The translations under genes and the position numbers were made by a program. From a bacterium (GTDB lineage: Bacteria; Zhuqueibacterota; Zhuqueibacteria; Residuimicrobiales; Residuimicrobiaceae): 64,000 bases of DNA. The notes beneath the pieces were generated by a model. The model was not told the origin of the DNA, did not search any database, and was given only the letters and a program-made list of their open reading frames with translations. Shown here piece by piece: positions 53,838 to 62,389 of the stretch. The stretch covers positions 69,710 through 133,709 of the forward strand of contig JAKQNR010000001.1 in the NCBI GenBank assembly GCA_029565685.1. The letters run 5' to 3'. Position 1 is the first letter of the stretch. The number at the start of each line of letters is the position of its first letter.

Positions 53838-55140
53838 ATTTCACCTCGTCAAGATTGAGATCTTTCGCTTCGCCGATGCCGGACAGGTCGATGATGCGAT
53901 GGCCGTTGCGATGCTCGCGAAAAATGCTTTCATACTCTTTGCCGCGATTGCCGACGACCACCACATCGGTTTTTTCCAACAGCTCTTTGACGGAAAGACA
54001 CATCAGTTTGGCGATATGGGGCACCTCCCGTTCGATGAACTCTTTATTCGCCCCCATGAGCCGCGGCAAAGTCACGTTGGTGTCGTAGATTTTTACTTCA
54101 TACCCTTTGCCGATCAACTGTTCGATGAGCGAAACCATCGGGCTCTCCCTCAGATCATCCGTATCCGCTTTAAAACTGAGCCCGAGCACGCCGATGCGCT
54201 TGCGGCCGTACTCGCGGACCATCTCCAGAGCGTGGCGGATGTGCTCCTGATTGCTTTCGATCACGGCGTTCATCATCGGCAGAGAGACGTCCAATTGTTT
54301 GGCGCGATGCGATACCGCGCGCAGATCCTTGGGCAGACAGGAGCCGCCGAAGGCAAAACCCGGCTTGAGATAATAGGGACTGAGATTGAGCTTGTAATCC
54401 TGGATAAACACATCCATCACAATGCGGCTGTCGACGTTCATCGCTTTGCAGAACCGTCCGATTTCATTGGCAAAGCTGACCTTGACGGCGTGGAACGCAT
54501 TGTCTGCGTACTTGATCATGGCCGCCTCGCGCGGCCGCAACTGAAAAACCGGCGCAGGCAGCTCGCTGTACAGATGCGCCAGCACTTTGGCGGAACATTC
54601 GTCAAAGGCGCCGATGATCGTTTTAGGCGGATTATAAAAATCATGCACCGAACTGCCTTCACGCAGGAACTCGGGATTCAGGGCAAAGCCGAAATCTTTT
54701 CCCACTTTTTTGCCCGAACTCCTTTCCAGAATCGGCAACGCCACCTCCTCAGCCACGCCGGGCAAGACCGTGCTGCGCAGGGCCACAATGGTGTAGCTGT
54801 TTTTGTTTTGCAGCGCCCGGCCGATGTCGGCGCACACCCGCTGCAGATAATGCAGATCAATGCTGCCGTTGCCGTTGCTGGGCGTGCCCACGCAGATAAA
54901 GACCAGATCCGACTCGTGCACCGCCTCGGCGGCATCCATCCCGGCCCTAAGCCGGCCTACGCGCTTTTGTTCTGCGATGATGTGGTCCAGATCCTTCTCC
55001 ACGATCGGAGATAGACCCCGACTGATCAGGTTGACCTTGCGAAGATTGACATCCACGCCGTGAACCATATGTCCCATCTGCGCCAGACAGCCGGCCGACA
55101 CGCATCCGACATATCCTAAACCAAACACACCGATTTTCAT
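53818..55140 (-). CDS. Nucleotide-sugar dehydrogenase, GDP-mannose 6-dehydrogenase (AlgD)-like
   Basis: 440 aa from the ATG at 55140 (MKIGVFGLGYVGCVSAGCLA), with GGAG five to six bases upstream. Rossmann NAD site at the start, catalytic cysteine in FAFGGSCLPKDLRAVSHRA, and C-terminal RIGVLGLSFKADTDDLRESP. The late segment LMGANKEFIEREVPHIAKLM is characteristic of AlgD-type enzymes rather than UDP-glucose dehydrogenases. It oxidises a nucleotide hexose to the uronate, giving acidic sugar for the polysaccharide. GDP-mannose is the best guess; UDP-sugars are possible. Confidence 0.92.
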   Translation of the reverse strand: MKIGVFGLGYVGCVSAGCLAQMGHMVHGVDVNLRKVNLISRGLSPIVEKDLDHIIAEQKRVGRLRAGMDAAEAVHESDLVFICVGTPSNGNGSIDLHYLQRVCADIGRALQNKNSYTIVALRSTVLPGVAEEVALPILERSSGKKVGKDFGFALNPEFLREGSSVHDFYNPPKTIIGAFDECSAKVLAHLYSELPAPVFQLRPREAAMIKYADNAFHAVKVSFANEIGRFCKAMNVDSRIVMDVFIQDYKLNLSPYYLKPGFAFGGSCLPKDLRAVSHRAKQLDVSLPMMNAVIESNQEHIRHALEMVREYGRKRIGVLGLSFKADTDDLRESPMVSLIEQLIGKGYEVKIYDTNVTLPRLMGANKEFIEREVPHIAKLMCLSVKELLEKTDVVVVGNRGKEYESIFREHRNGHRIIDLSGIGEAKDLNLDEVKYEGICW

Positions 55141-55184
55141 AACCTCTCCGTAGTCAATGCTCGTTCGCTGAGACTTCCACCGGA

Positions 55185-56258
55185 TCAGGAACTTTTTACC
55201 AACACTCGATCGGCGGATTCGAACCCGACCCGATAATGATCCATACCTGAAACCGATTCCAACGGCAATTGGGTGAACACATGCAGAAACCCGTTGCGGC
55301 GAAGACACAGCGCCGCCCGGCTTTTATGCCGCGCAAAGGTTCTGCGCACATGGTAGCGATACACCTGGGTGACCGCCTTGTTCGACCACGCCATCTTTTT
55401 TCCATGCATCCAAACAGCCGCGCTTTTCAGTGCTGGAACCGTCCAGCGGTTGACGAGCAGAACCTTGAGCAGATGTTTTGCTTTGCGGCGCAGCGGCAGT
55501 TGCGGCGAATAAACGCCGGTGCGCAGAGCAAGGCCCGCCGCATCGCTCGGATGTTTGGCGCTCCACAGCACCGCGGCTCTACCGTATTCCTCGCCTTTGG
55601 CCAGATGTTGTTCCAGTGAACAGGGGTGATGATGGTACGCGCGGATCGTCTCATCATACCAGAATCGCAGGCCGCGTTGATGCAGTCGGAAGGCCAGTTC
55701 CGCATCCTCGGCCACTGGGAACGCTGAATCAAACCATCCGCACGCCTTGAGATCCGCCACGGCCATCGAGGTGTTGGGCGTTCGATAGTCGCTCCAAGCC
55801 AATTCGCGGACGCCGGGACCGCCGTTGGGAAGGGCAAATTCATCCCAGCGATACCCCTGCCAGCGGTCCAGACCCGGCGAGGGGCGGATCGCACCCATCC
55901 AGCAGTGATGACGCTGCGGTCCGCTCTTGTGATGCAGCCAGTGCCGGCGCACCACATCCTTTTCCAACTGGATATCCGCATCGAGAAAAAGCACCCACTC
56001 TCCGGAGCAGTGGAGCAAACCCTGGTTTCGTGCAGCAGCCGCGCCCTCATGGTATTGGCAACAAAAGCCGAACGCCAGAGAGGTGTTGCGGGCATATTGG
56101 CGAAGGAACTCTCGAGTGCCGTCCGTGGAGCCGTCATCGATCACCAGGACCTCGAAAAGAGACCGTTTGAGATCCTGGGCTTCCAGCGACGCCAGGGTAA
56201 ACGGCAGTACTGAAAGGCGATTGTAGGTCGGAATAATCAGCGAAATTTCTTTTCTCAT
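55185..56258 (-). CDS. Glycosyltransferase family 2
   Basis: 357 aa. GT-A fold: ISLIIPTYNRLSVLPFTLAS at the N-terminus, VLVIDDGSTDGTREFL, and the metal-binding DxD in WVLFLDADIQLEKD; then AFPVAEDAELAFRLHQRGLR is the acceptor/ED motif. The C-terminal 110 residues are a basic extension without membrane helices. The start is ATG at 56258 or GTG at 56270; neither has a good ribosome site. It transfers a sugar during repeat-unit assembly. Located 24 bp after the methyltransferase. Confidence 0.92.
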   Translation of the reverse strand: MRKEISLIIPTYNRLSVLPFTLASLEAQDLKRSLFEVLVIDDGSTDGTREFLRQYARNTSLAFGFCCQYHEGAAAARNQGLLHCSGEWVLFLDADIQLEKDVVRRHWLHHKSGPQRHHCWMGAIRPSPGLDRWQGYRWDEFALPNGGPGVRELAWSDYRTPNTSMAVADLKACGWFDSAFPVAEDAELAFRLHQRGLRFWYDETIRAYHHHPCSLEQHLAKGEEYGRAAVLWSAKHPSDAAGLALRTGVYSPQLPLRRKAKHLLKVLLVNRWTVPALKSAAVWMHGKKMAWSNKAVTQVYRYHVRRTFARHKSRAALCLRRNGFLHVFTQLPLESVSGMDHYRVGFESADRVLVKSS

Positions 56259-56282
56259 GGTCCAGCCCACCCTATTCGTTTT

Positions 56283-57092
56283 TCATATGGGTTTGCAGGC
56301 AACCATCCACAATCCGTTGCCAGTGCGGTTTTTCGAGCGCGTATCCATCCACATCATCACCAGCACCCAGGGATGAACGAAGAACAAGTAAAAGGGAAAA
56401 ATCCATTTGAAAAAACGGCAGACCTGTACAGAGGTCACCGCATCGTACGCCCACCGACCCCAACGGCCGTAGGTAATCCTCTGCTCGACGATCTGCAGAC
56501 CGACGCTGCGCACTTTAACCGACAACTCTTGCGGCGCATAGTAGCGCACATGCTCATGGGGATATTTTTTCCCGGATCGGCGCAGATCGTCCTGCATTCT
56601 CCGCTCCAGCCAGGGCAGGACGCGTCTCTCTGCGCTGGGAACATAGAGCAGCAAATGGCCTCCCGGTTTGAGGGCGGCGGCCAGCTTTTTCAACACAACG
56701 AGATCCTCGCGAATATGCTCCAATACGCTGCCGCAGAGCACCACGTCATAAGCGTCTTGACAGTTCCAAGTCGTCAGATCCGTGCACTCCACCCGGGCGT
56801 GGGGTAACCGTTCGGCCTGTAAGAAATGAGCCAGGTCCTCAACCTGCTGCGGATCCTGTTCCAGGCCAAGCACCCTGGCCTCGGGATGCGCCTGTGCGCA
56901 ATAGTAGAGATGCTGCCCCAAACCGCAGCCGGCGTCCAGCACGGCCGGTTCGCCGGTTGCAGAACCTCGGTAGCGTTTCAAGCCATTCTTGATGTACCAT
57001 TCACGCAAAGTGGTCCAGTAGATAAGCTGATAACCCACTTTCCTCAGCCACACTCTTTTGCCGATCATGGCGGCGATTTCTTTAGAGTTCAT
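56283..57092 (-). CDS. Class I SAM-dependent methyltransferase
   Basis: 269 aa. Motif I AVLDAGCGLGQHLYYCAQ, motif II VLGLEQDPQQVEDL, and the post-motif YDVVLCGSVLEHIRED are those of methyltransferase 11-type enzymes. A hydrophobic stretch near the C-terminus (FFKWIFPFYLFFVHPWVLVM) suggests membrane association. It could methylate the glycan or a lipid-linked intermediate; context suggests EPS modification. Start overlaps the ligase stop by 11 bp. Confidence 0.9.
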   Translation of the reverse strand: MNSKEIAAMIGKRVWLRKVGYQLIYWTTLREWYIKNGLKRYRGSATGEPAVLDAGCGLGQHLYYCAQAHPEARVLGLEQDPQQVEDLAHFLQAERLPHARVECTDLTTWNCQDAYDVVLCGSVLEHIREDLVVLKKLAAALKPGGHLLLYVPSAERRVLPWLERRMQDDLRRSGKKYPHEHVRYYAPQELSVKVRSVGLQIVEQRITYGRWGRWAYDAVTSVQVCRFFKWIFPFYLFFVHPWVLVMMWMDTRSKNRTGNGLWMVACKPI

Positions 57093-58596
57093 GATAGACC
57101 GACTCGTCTTGAAGGTATTGCATCATCGTTTGTTCATACCGTTGACTCAGGCGAGCGATCGCCTCGGTGACGGCGGCCAGCGCCCACATGGTCAACACCA
57201 ACACATAGAATTCCTTATAGCTCTTGTCCGCCAGAGCGGCGACGAAAAACCCGATCCAGCCGCTCATGACGCCGAGCGCCACGGAGCTCAGATACTTGGA
57301 GCGGCTCCGGCTGGCGCGCCGGGCGCTGGAAAAGCAGGCCAGCACGAACCAGAGAAAAAAGACAAATCCGATCAGGCCGATTTCAGCGGCGAAGAGCAGA
57401 TAGGAATTGTGCACCACCCAATAACGGCTGCGCGGTTCATCGCCGTCATAGAAAAATTTGGCATGGTTGCCGTAATTGTTCAGCCCCACACCGATGACCG
57501 GATGCGCTTTGATCATGCGGATCGCCGCTTGCGCCGAGGTGATGCGGGTCCGGCCGGACCCTAAATCATAGGAGACGATCCGATCATAAATCAGATCGCG
57601 GAACACCAGCAACACCACCATACCTGCCATCATCATCAGCGCAAGATTGCGGATGATGCGCAGCGTCAGCAATCGACGTGAAAGCATAAACGGGAACAAG
57701 ATCAGCACCGACGGGATCAAGGCGATCCAGGTGCTTCGTGAAAGCGTGTAGATAATGCCTACGGTGCCGATGACCGCGGTGATGCGGGCGAACCATCGTT
57801 CGGACGGCGTCTCGCCGCGCAGGGACAAAACATAGGCCAGCGGCAGCAGAAACCCGAAGAAACGCGCCAGGTTGTTGCAGCTCTCCATGGTCCCACCAGG
57901 CCTGGTGGTGGAAAAAAAATCCATTTTGATCGCAGTCCCGTTTTCAGCCGAGATTCCGAACAGGCGCAGGCCGGCAAGTCCAGGCCACTGGTTGATCTGC
58001 CACAGGGAGAGCACGGTCTGCAGTATGACGCCGATGAAGAACATTCGTATCACCAATCGAACGTCGCTGCGCTGCCGCAGATTGTTGGCCAGATAGAGAA
58101 ACAGCACATACGCCTTGATGAACCTGAAAAGATCGAACAAGGTCCAGAGCCGATTCTGAGCCGGGATCAACGATATCGCCATCATGGCGATGAGGCCGAG
58201 GGTCGGCCAGCTGACCTTAGGATAAAAGCGAATGGTCCCCACCTGCTTCGTGCGCGCCGATTCAAGGAGCCACAACAGAACGGCGATCAGCAGAAGGAGA
58301 TCGGACAGCGTAAAGTTCAGGCCATGCGCGCCGCTCAATAAACCGTACTGCAGGAACAGGTTGACGTCCGCGTTCAACGGCAAGGAAAGGATCAGACCGG
58401 CGAGCAGAAAACGCCGGACATCCGGAACGATCATGAGCATGAAGGGCAGCAGCAACAACAGTGTGGCAGCCAGAGCCCACTTGGTTTCCAACGTCCAAAG
58501 CGGGAGCGCCGCTACCCCCACCGTCACCGCGATCAGAACGATCAAAATCCACAGGGCGGCGATATTTTTCGATTGGGTTTGTGCGTGCGTCAGCAT
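57082..58596 (-). CDS. O-antigen ligase/polymerase family membrane protein (Wzy/WaaL-like)
   Basis: 504 aa with about 12 hydrophobic segments. The large periplasmic loop includes SSGRTRITSAQAAIRMIK-like sequence (…DLGSGRTRITSAQAAIRMIK) and VIGVGLNNYGNHAKFF, and the conserved histidine is in YWVVHNSYLLFAAEIGLIGF, the hallmark of the Wzy_C family. It polymerises or ligates undecaprenyl-linked repeat units in the periplasm. In this EPS cluster polymerase activity is more likely. It overlaps the methyltransferase gene. Confidence 0.9.
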   Translation of the reverse strand: MLTHAQTQSKNIAALWILIVLIAVTVGVAALPLWTLETKWALAATLLLLLPFMLMIVPDVRRFLLAGLILSLPLNADVNLFLQYGLLSGAHGLNFTLSDLLLLIAVLLWLLESARTKQVGTIRFYPKVSWPTLGLIAMMAISLIPAQNRLWTLFDLFRFIKAYVLFLYLANNLRQRSDVRLVIRMFFIGVILQTVLSLWQINQWPGLAGLRLFGISAENGTAIKMDFFSTTRPGGTMESCNNLARFFGFLLPLAYVLSLRGETPSERWFARITAVIGTVGIIYTLSRSTWIALIPSVLILFPFMLSRRLLTLRIIRNLALMMMAGMVVLLVFRDLIYDRIVSYDLGSGRTRITSAQAAIRMIKAHPVIGVGLNNYGNHAKFFYDGDEPRSRYWVVHNSYLLFAAEIGLIGFVFFLWFVLACFSSARRASRSRSKYLSSVALGVMSGWIGFFVAALADKSYKEFYVLVLTMWALAAVTEAIARLSQRYEQTMMQYLQDESVYHEL

Positions 58597-58647
58597 AACA
58601 GCATCCGTCGATTAGCTTGCGATTCCATCACAGGGCTGATCCGTTCC

Positions 58648-59559
58648 TCAATCCCACACCTGAGGTTTACGACGATTCAAAGCCACCCCCAACAGAGTGG
58701 CGTGCGCGGTCAGCAGCTTGCGCTTGGCGTTCTGCGCCATCTCCCAACGGGTTTGACCTGCGCGCACCACCAGGATCACACCATCGACCACCGCAGTGAC
58801 GCTCAGACTGTCGACATAGTTCAGCACCGCGGGAGTGTCGATCAGCACATAGCGGTACTGTTCGCGGACCTCCTGGATGAACCGGCGGAAATCCTCGGTT
58901 CCCAACAACTCGGCGGGATTCTGCCGGCTTTTTCCAGCAGTGATCACGTCCAACGCAGCGCCCGGCAGCGGTTTAACCTGGCGGCGCCAGTCTACCTGCT
59001 GCTCCAGAATATCCGACAGCCCGCCTTCGAGCGGCAGTTGCAGGATCTGATGCAGACTCGGTTTGTGCAGATGGGCGTCGATCAGCAGGATGCCTCCGGT
59101 CTGAATCAGCATCGGCTCCTGGACCTGCGCCTCTTCCGCTGTTTCCTGAACAAAGGCGCGGAAATCATCGTTGAAAAAAGCCGGTTCTCCGGCTGGTTCT
59201 TTCTCCGCCGCCTCCTCTTCCCCAAAAGCCGTAGGCGCCGGTTGAGCCGTAGGCTCGTCGGCTTTGCCCTCTGTTTCCTGAGCCTTTTTGTGCGCACCGG
59301 CCATCAACATGGCCAGGTAGGTGGAGATCGTCGAAGCGCCCTCGCCGGTGACCGAACTGGTGATGGCGAGAACGCGCATGACGCCACGCATATTGGCGAT
59401 ACGGATGTATTCGCGCAGATCATAAAAATCTTGTATCATCTCATCGGGAAGATCCACCCCCCCTTGACCAACATCGCGGGGGCCGGTTCTCTCCCAGGGC
59501 AGAGTGACTGAATCCTGCATCTGATCCAGTTCATCCAGGGCATTTAATAGCACGCTCAT
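58648..59559 (-). CDS. CpsD/CapB-like ATPase with degenerate P-loop
   Basis: 303 aa of the BY-kinase/ParA type found beside Wzz in EPS clusters. The P-loop LAITSSVTGEGASTISTYLA has Ala at position 75 where lysine is expected (GEGKST), and the A' motif reads LLIDAHLHKPSLH instead of DADLRRP, so the second acidic residue is His. Walker B YVLIDTPAVLNYVDS is intact. A 60-residue acidic, proline-rich segment (about 92-150) is inserted between the P-loop and A' motif. No tyrosine-rich tail. ATP hydrolysis is probably lost, suggesting a structural or regulatory role in chain-length control. GAGG seven bases upstream supports the start. Confidence 0.85.
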   Translation of the reverse strand: MSVLLNALDELDQMQDSVTLPWERTGPRDVGQGGVDLPDEMIQDFYDLREYIRIANMRGVMRVLAITSSVTGEGASTISTYLAMLMAGAHKKAQETEGKADEPTAQPAPTAFGEEEAAEKEPAGEPAFFNDDFRAFVQETAEEAQVQEPMLIQTGGILLIDAHLHKPSLHQILQLPLEGGLSDILEQQVDWRRQVKPLPGAALDVITAGKSRQNPAELLGTEDFRRFIQEVREQYRYVLIDTPAVLNYVDSLSVTAVVDGVILVVRAGQTRWEMAQNAKRKLLTAHATLLGVALNRRKPQVWD

Positions 59560-59593
59560 CGTCCAACCTCATGATTTAGGACAGCATTCCTGA

Positions 59594-60565
59594 TTACAGA
59601 CTTTCGACATCCACACCGCAAAAATCGCCGATCTGGGCAAACTCAAAGCTCGGCTGTTTGGGGCGCCGGATGGATGGGTTGCGCGTCATTGCCGGATGCG
59701 CGGCCGCCTCGGCAGGAACGGCCGGCGCCGCAACGGCATCCGCCACCGCCGCTCTGGCGCAGGTCACTTTATTGGCTGCCGCCAGTTCTTGAATCAGCAC
59801 CGCATCGATGGTCCGGCATTGACGCTGAAAGGCGGTCAGCAGGGCGTTGTCGCACACCTGATTGATCAGGCGCGGAACGCCGCCGCTGATCTCATAGATC
59901 TTGCTCAGCGCGGCCGGGGTGAACAGTTCCTGATCGCCGCTGCCGGCCACCCGAAGACGGTGGAGAATATAGCGGCGCGCATCGTCCTCGTCCAATCGCT
60001 TCAGCACAGCCTTGAGGCTGATGCGCTGCTTGAGCTGGTGCAGCGCCGGTTCCTGCAGATAGGCGTCCAATTGCGGTTGCGCGGACAGAATCACCTGCAG
60101 CAATTTGCAGCGCGAAGTCTCCAGATTGGACAGCTGACGGATCTCCTCGAGCACGTCATATTTCAAGCTCTGCGCTTCGTCAACCACCAGCACAGTGTAC
60201 AGACCTCTCTTGTACGCATCGATCAGAAAAGCGTACAGCTCCATCAACAGATCGCTCAGATCCTCGCCCTGGGGCGTAAAGCCGAAATCCCGGCAGATGT
60301 ATTTGATCAACTCACGGCCGTTCAGATTGGTGTTGAACACCCAAGCAAAGCGCACGCGTTCGCTGAAGCCCTGCAGGGTGGTGCGGATCAACAGGCTCTT
60401 GCCCAGTCCAGGCTCTCCGATGATGGCGTTGATGCCTCTTCGCATCGTCACCGCGGCCACCAGACGGTCCAGCGCCTCCAGATGCATTCGGCTTTTAAAG
60501 AGGAATTGCGGATCCGGCGTTGCGGCAAACGGCTCCAATTTCAGATTAAAATGTTCGAGATACAT
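59594..60565 (-). CDS. ExeA/GspA-like AAA ATPase of an EPS cluster
   Basis: 323 aa. MYLEHFNLKLEPFAATPDPQ is the standard opening of GspA/ExeA and XrtA-associated ATPases; Walker A is INAIIGEPGLGKSLLIRTTL, Walker B TVLVVDEAQSLKYDVLEEIR, sensor ILSAQPQLDAYL, and the C-terminal winged-helix-like part ISGGVPRLINQVCDNALLTA. The proline/alanine-rich tail is short, without the usual membrane and peptidoglycan-binding parts. GAGGAG eight bases before ATG. In EPS loci such ATPases are proposed to help assemble the secretion complex. No exosortase is seen here. Confidence 0.9.
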   Translation of the reverse strand: MYLEHFNLKLEPFAATPDPQFLFKSRMHLEALDRLVAAVTMRRGINAIIGEPGLGKSLLIRTTLQGFSERVRFAWVFNTNLNGRELIKYICRDFGFTPQGEDLSDLLMELYAFLIDAYKRGLYTVLVVDEAQSLKYDVLEEIRQLSNLETSRCKLLQVILSAQPQLDAYLQEPALHQLKQRISLKAVLKRLDEDDARRYILHRLRVAGSGDQELFTPAALSKIYEISGGVPRLINQVCDNALLTAFQRQCRTIDAVLIQELAAANKVTCARAAVADAVAAPAVPAEAAAHPAMTRNPSIRRPKQPSFEFAQIGDFCGVDVESL

Positions 60566-60588
60566 AACGACGTCTCCTCAAAAGGGGA

Positions 60589-60792
60589 TTAATGCTTGCC
60601 GGATTCCACCTGGAACAGCTCGTCCACGCGAACCCCGAAAATCTCAGCCGCCTTGCGTTTGAATTCTTTGGTGGCCTCGACCCGGTTATTCTCGACCATG
60701 GAGAGATAAGTCGCGCTGCACCCCAACAGAAAGGCCAGTTCATATTGTTTCAGCCCGGCTTCCCATCGTTTGATCTTTATTACGTTCTTCAT
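60589..60792 (-). CDS. XRE-family helix-turn-helix regulator
   Basis: 67 aa from the ATG at 60792, with GAGGAG eight bases upstream; the track ORF extends into wzz. MKNVIKIKRWEAGLKQYELA and FLLGCSATYLSMVENNRVEA form the HTH_3 domain, which makes up almost the whole protein. A stand-alone small repressor like this usually binds as a dimer near its own gene. Two direct repeats lie just upstream. Its place between wzz and the ATPase suggests it regulates the EPS operon. Confidence 0.88.
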   Translation of the reverse strand: MKNVIKIKRWEAGLKQYELAFLLGCSATYLSMVENNRVEATKEFKRKAAEIFGVRVDELFQVESGKH

Positions 60793-60808
60793 CGTACATC
60801 TCCTCAGA

Positions 60809-60848
60809 ATTCGATACAGCCACTTTGGCATGTGTTTAGCATTCGATA
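60809..60848. promoter_or_regulatory. Direct repeats upstream of the XRE gene, possible operator
   Basis: ATTCGATA occurs at 60809-60816 and again at 60841-60848, 32 bp apart, about three helical turns, within the short wzz-XRE gap. The second copy continues into GCATTCGATAG versus GAATTCGATAC in the first. Spacing and position suit a dimeric XRE repressor, but no symmetric half-site was proven. Confidence 0.3.
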
Positions 60849-60868
60849 GCCCCGATCCTTGTATCGCC

Positions 60869-62341
60869 CTAGGCTTTGCCAGGGTGGACCGTCGGCGATG
60901 CCGAAGCATCCCCAGAGGATTTCTTCCGCTGATAATTCTCCATCTTAAAATCCGCTATCGAGGCCAGTATCGGCATTTGCAGGCAATCCTGAGCGTCCTG
61001 CGCCGTGTTGACTGAATGATCAAAGTATTCGACAAAGAACGCCAGCCCAAAGGCCACTAGCAAGCCCATGAGCACCGCCAGCGACAGATACAGCGGTTTG
61101 TTGGGTTTCACCGGATCAGCGGGCACCAGGGCGGGCTCGAGCAACCGCACCTGAACAAGATACTCTTTCTGGCTGTCGGCAATGCGCGCCTCCTCCCGCT
61201 GACGGATCAACATAGAGTGCACCGCGCGCAGATCGACAAGGCCGATGGTGATTCGACCCAACTCGTAATCTTGGCGCGACAGGTCGGCGATGGAGGCCAC
61301 CACTTGGTTCATCCGCTGCATCAGAGAGCTTTCTTGGGCCTGCAACGCCTGACTGGCCGCCTCCTCCCCACGAATGATGTCCGCTTGAGCGGACTTGATC
61401 TGCCTGCGGGTGGCCTCAATCTCCGCGGTGAGCGTCGCCACTTCAGGATGCCGCTCCGTGTACTTTTGCAGCAAAGCGGTCCGTTTGACTTCCAGATTCA
61501 GCAGCGTATTTTTGAGCAGGTTATAGTAATCGTTCTGGCTCAATCCATTGGTCGCTGCGGTGGAGGGGATGATCAGTTCCTCCTCCTGGTCCACCTGCTC
61601 CCGGAACACCTTCAGACTGGCCTCATGGGCAATGCGTTCGGCGCGCACTTTGGACAGCTCATGATCAAAGGCGGACAGCGATTCAAACAAAATGGATGTC
61701 TGCTGGCTCGGCGAGATGACCTTTTCGCGGCTTCTGTAGGCCAGCCCCTGCTTCTCTGCCTGGTCGATCTGATCCTGAATCCGCCGGATCTGTTCATCAA
61801 AGAACTCGCTGGAACGGCTGTCCCGGTCAAGCGAAGGCCGCTGGCGAATGAATTCCGTGACCACGCGATCGACGATCGCCGCTGCCCGAGCGGCATGGCG
61901 GTCCTCATAGCTGACCATGATCACGTTGGTGTCCTTTTCGCGTTCGACCTTGAGCTTTTCCGCCAACTGCGCGATGGCCCGGTCATAGTTGACGCGCGCT
62001 TCCACCGAATCGCGACCCGGCTTGGCCAACGCCATTTCAGCGACCACCGGTTCCAAAATGCTGCGCATCTTAAAGATGACCAGTTCCGAGCTCAAACGCT
62101 CGAAATAGCTCTTGTCATGAATCTGCCAGAGATGCAGCAAGTGCTCCTTCTCGATGGCCACCTGGTAATTGATCATGACCTTGGCGCTGGCCCGATAGGT
62201 CGAGGGCACGATGAAAACAGCCAGGGCCACCGTCAAGACGATCAGCAGAAAAACGATCAGAATCAGCCCGCTGCGTTTAGACACCACCGAGAGAAAACTC
62301 TGCGGCGACATGGGGCTGTCTTGATGGCTATAGGGAATCAT
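60869..62341 (-). CDS. Wzz/GNVR-type chain-length determinant protein
   Basis: 491 aa from the ATG at 62341, with AGGAG seven bases upstream. The N-terminal Wzz domain follows TM1 (SGLILIVFLLIVLTVALAVF) with IVPSTYRASAKVMI; the middle is long coiled coil; the GNVR region and TM2 are seen in VPADPVKPNKPLYLSLAVLM. A short cytoplasmic tail follows. Without a P-loop domain of its own, it would partner the separate CpsD-like protein. It controls polymer length and coordinates export with the Wza-like protein encoded 48 bp upstream. Confidence 0.92.
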   Translation of the reverse strand: MIPYSHQDSPMSPQSFLSVVSKRSGLILIVFLLIVLTVALAVFIVPSTYRASAKVMINYQVAIEKEHLLHLWQIHDKSYFERLSSELVIFKMRSILEPVVAEMALAKPGRDSVEARVNYDRAIAQLAEKLKVEREKDTNVIMVSYEDRHAARAAAIVDRVVTEFIRQRPSLDRDSRSSEFFDEQIRRIQDQIDQAEKQGLAYRSREKVISPSQQTSILFESLSAFDHELSKVRAERIAHEASLKVFREQVDQEEELIIPSTAATNGLSQNDYYNLLKNTLLNLEVKRTALLQKYTERHPEVATLTAEIEATRRQIKSAQADIIRGEEAASQALQAQESSLMQRMNQVVASIADLSRQDYELGRITIGLVDLRAVHSMLIRQREEARIADSQKEYLVQVRLLEPALVPADPVKPNKPLYLSLAVLMGLLVAFGLAFFVEYFDHSVNTAQDAQDCLQMPILASIADFKMENYQRKKSSGDASASPTVHPGKA

Positions 62342-62389
62342 ACCACACTCCTGTATATTGAATAAGCGAACCGCATCGCCCGGCATTGA

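Noticed and set aside
61217-62365. 382-aa + strand ORF over the Wzz gene
   Set aside because: Shadow of the Wzz/GNVR coding sequence.
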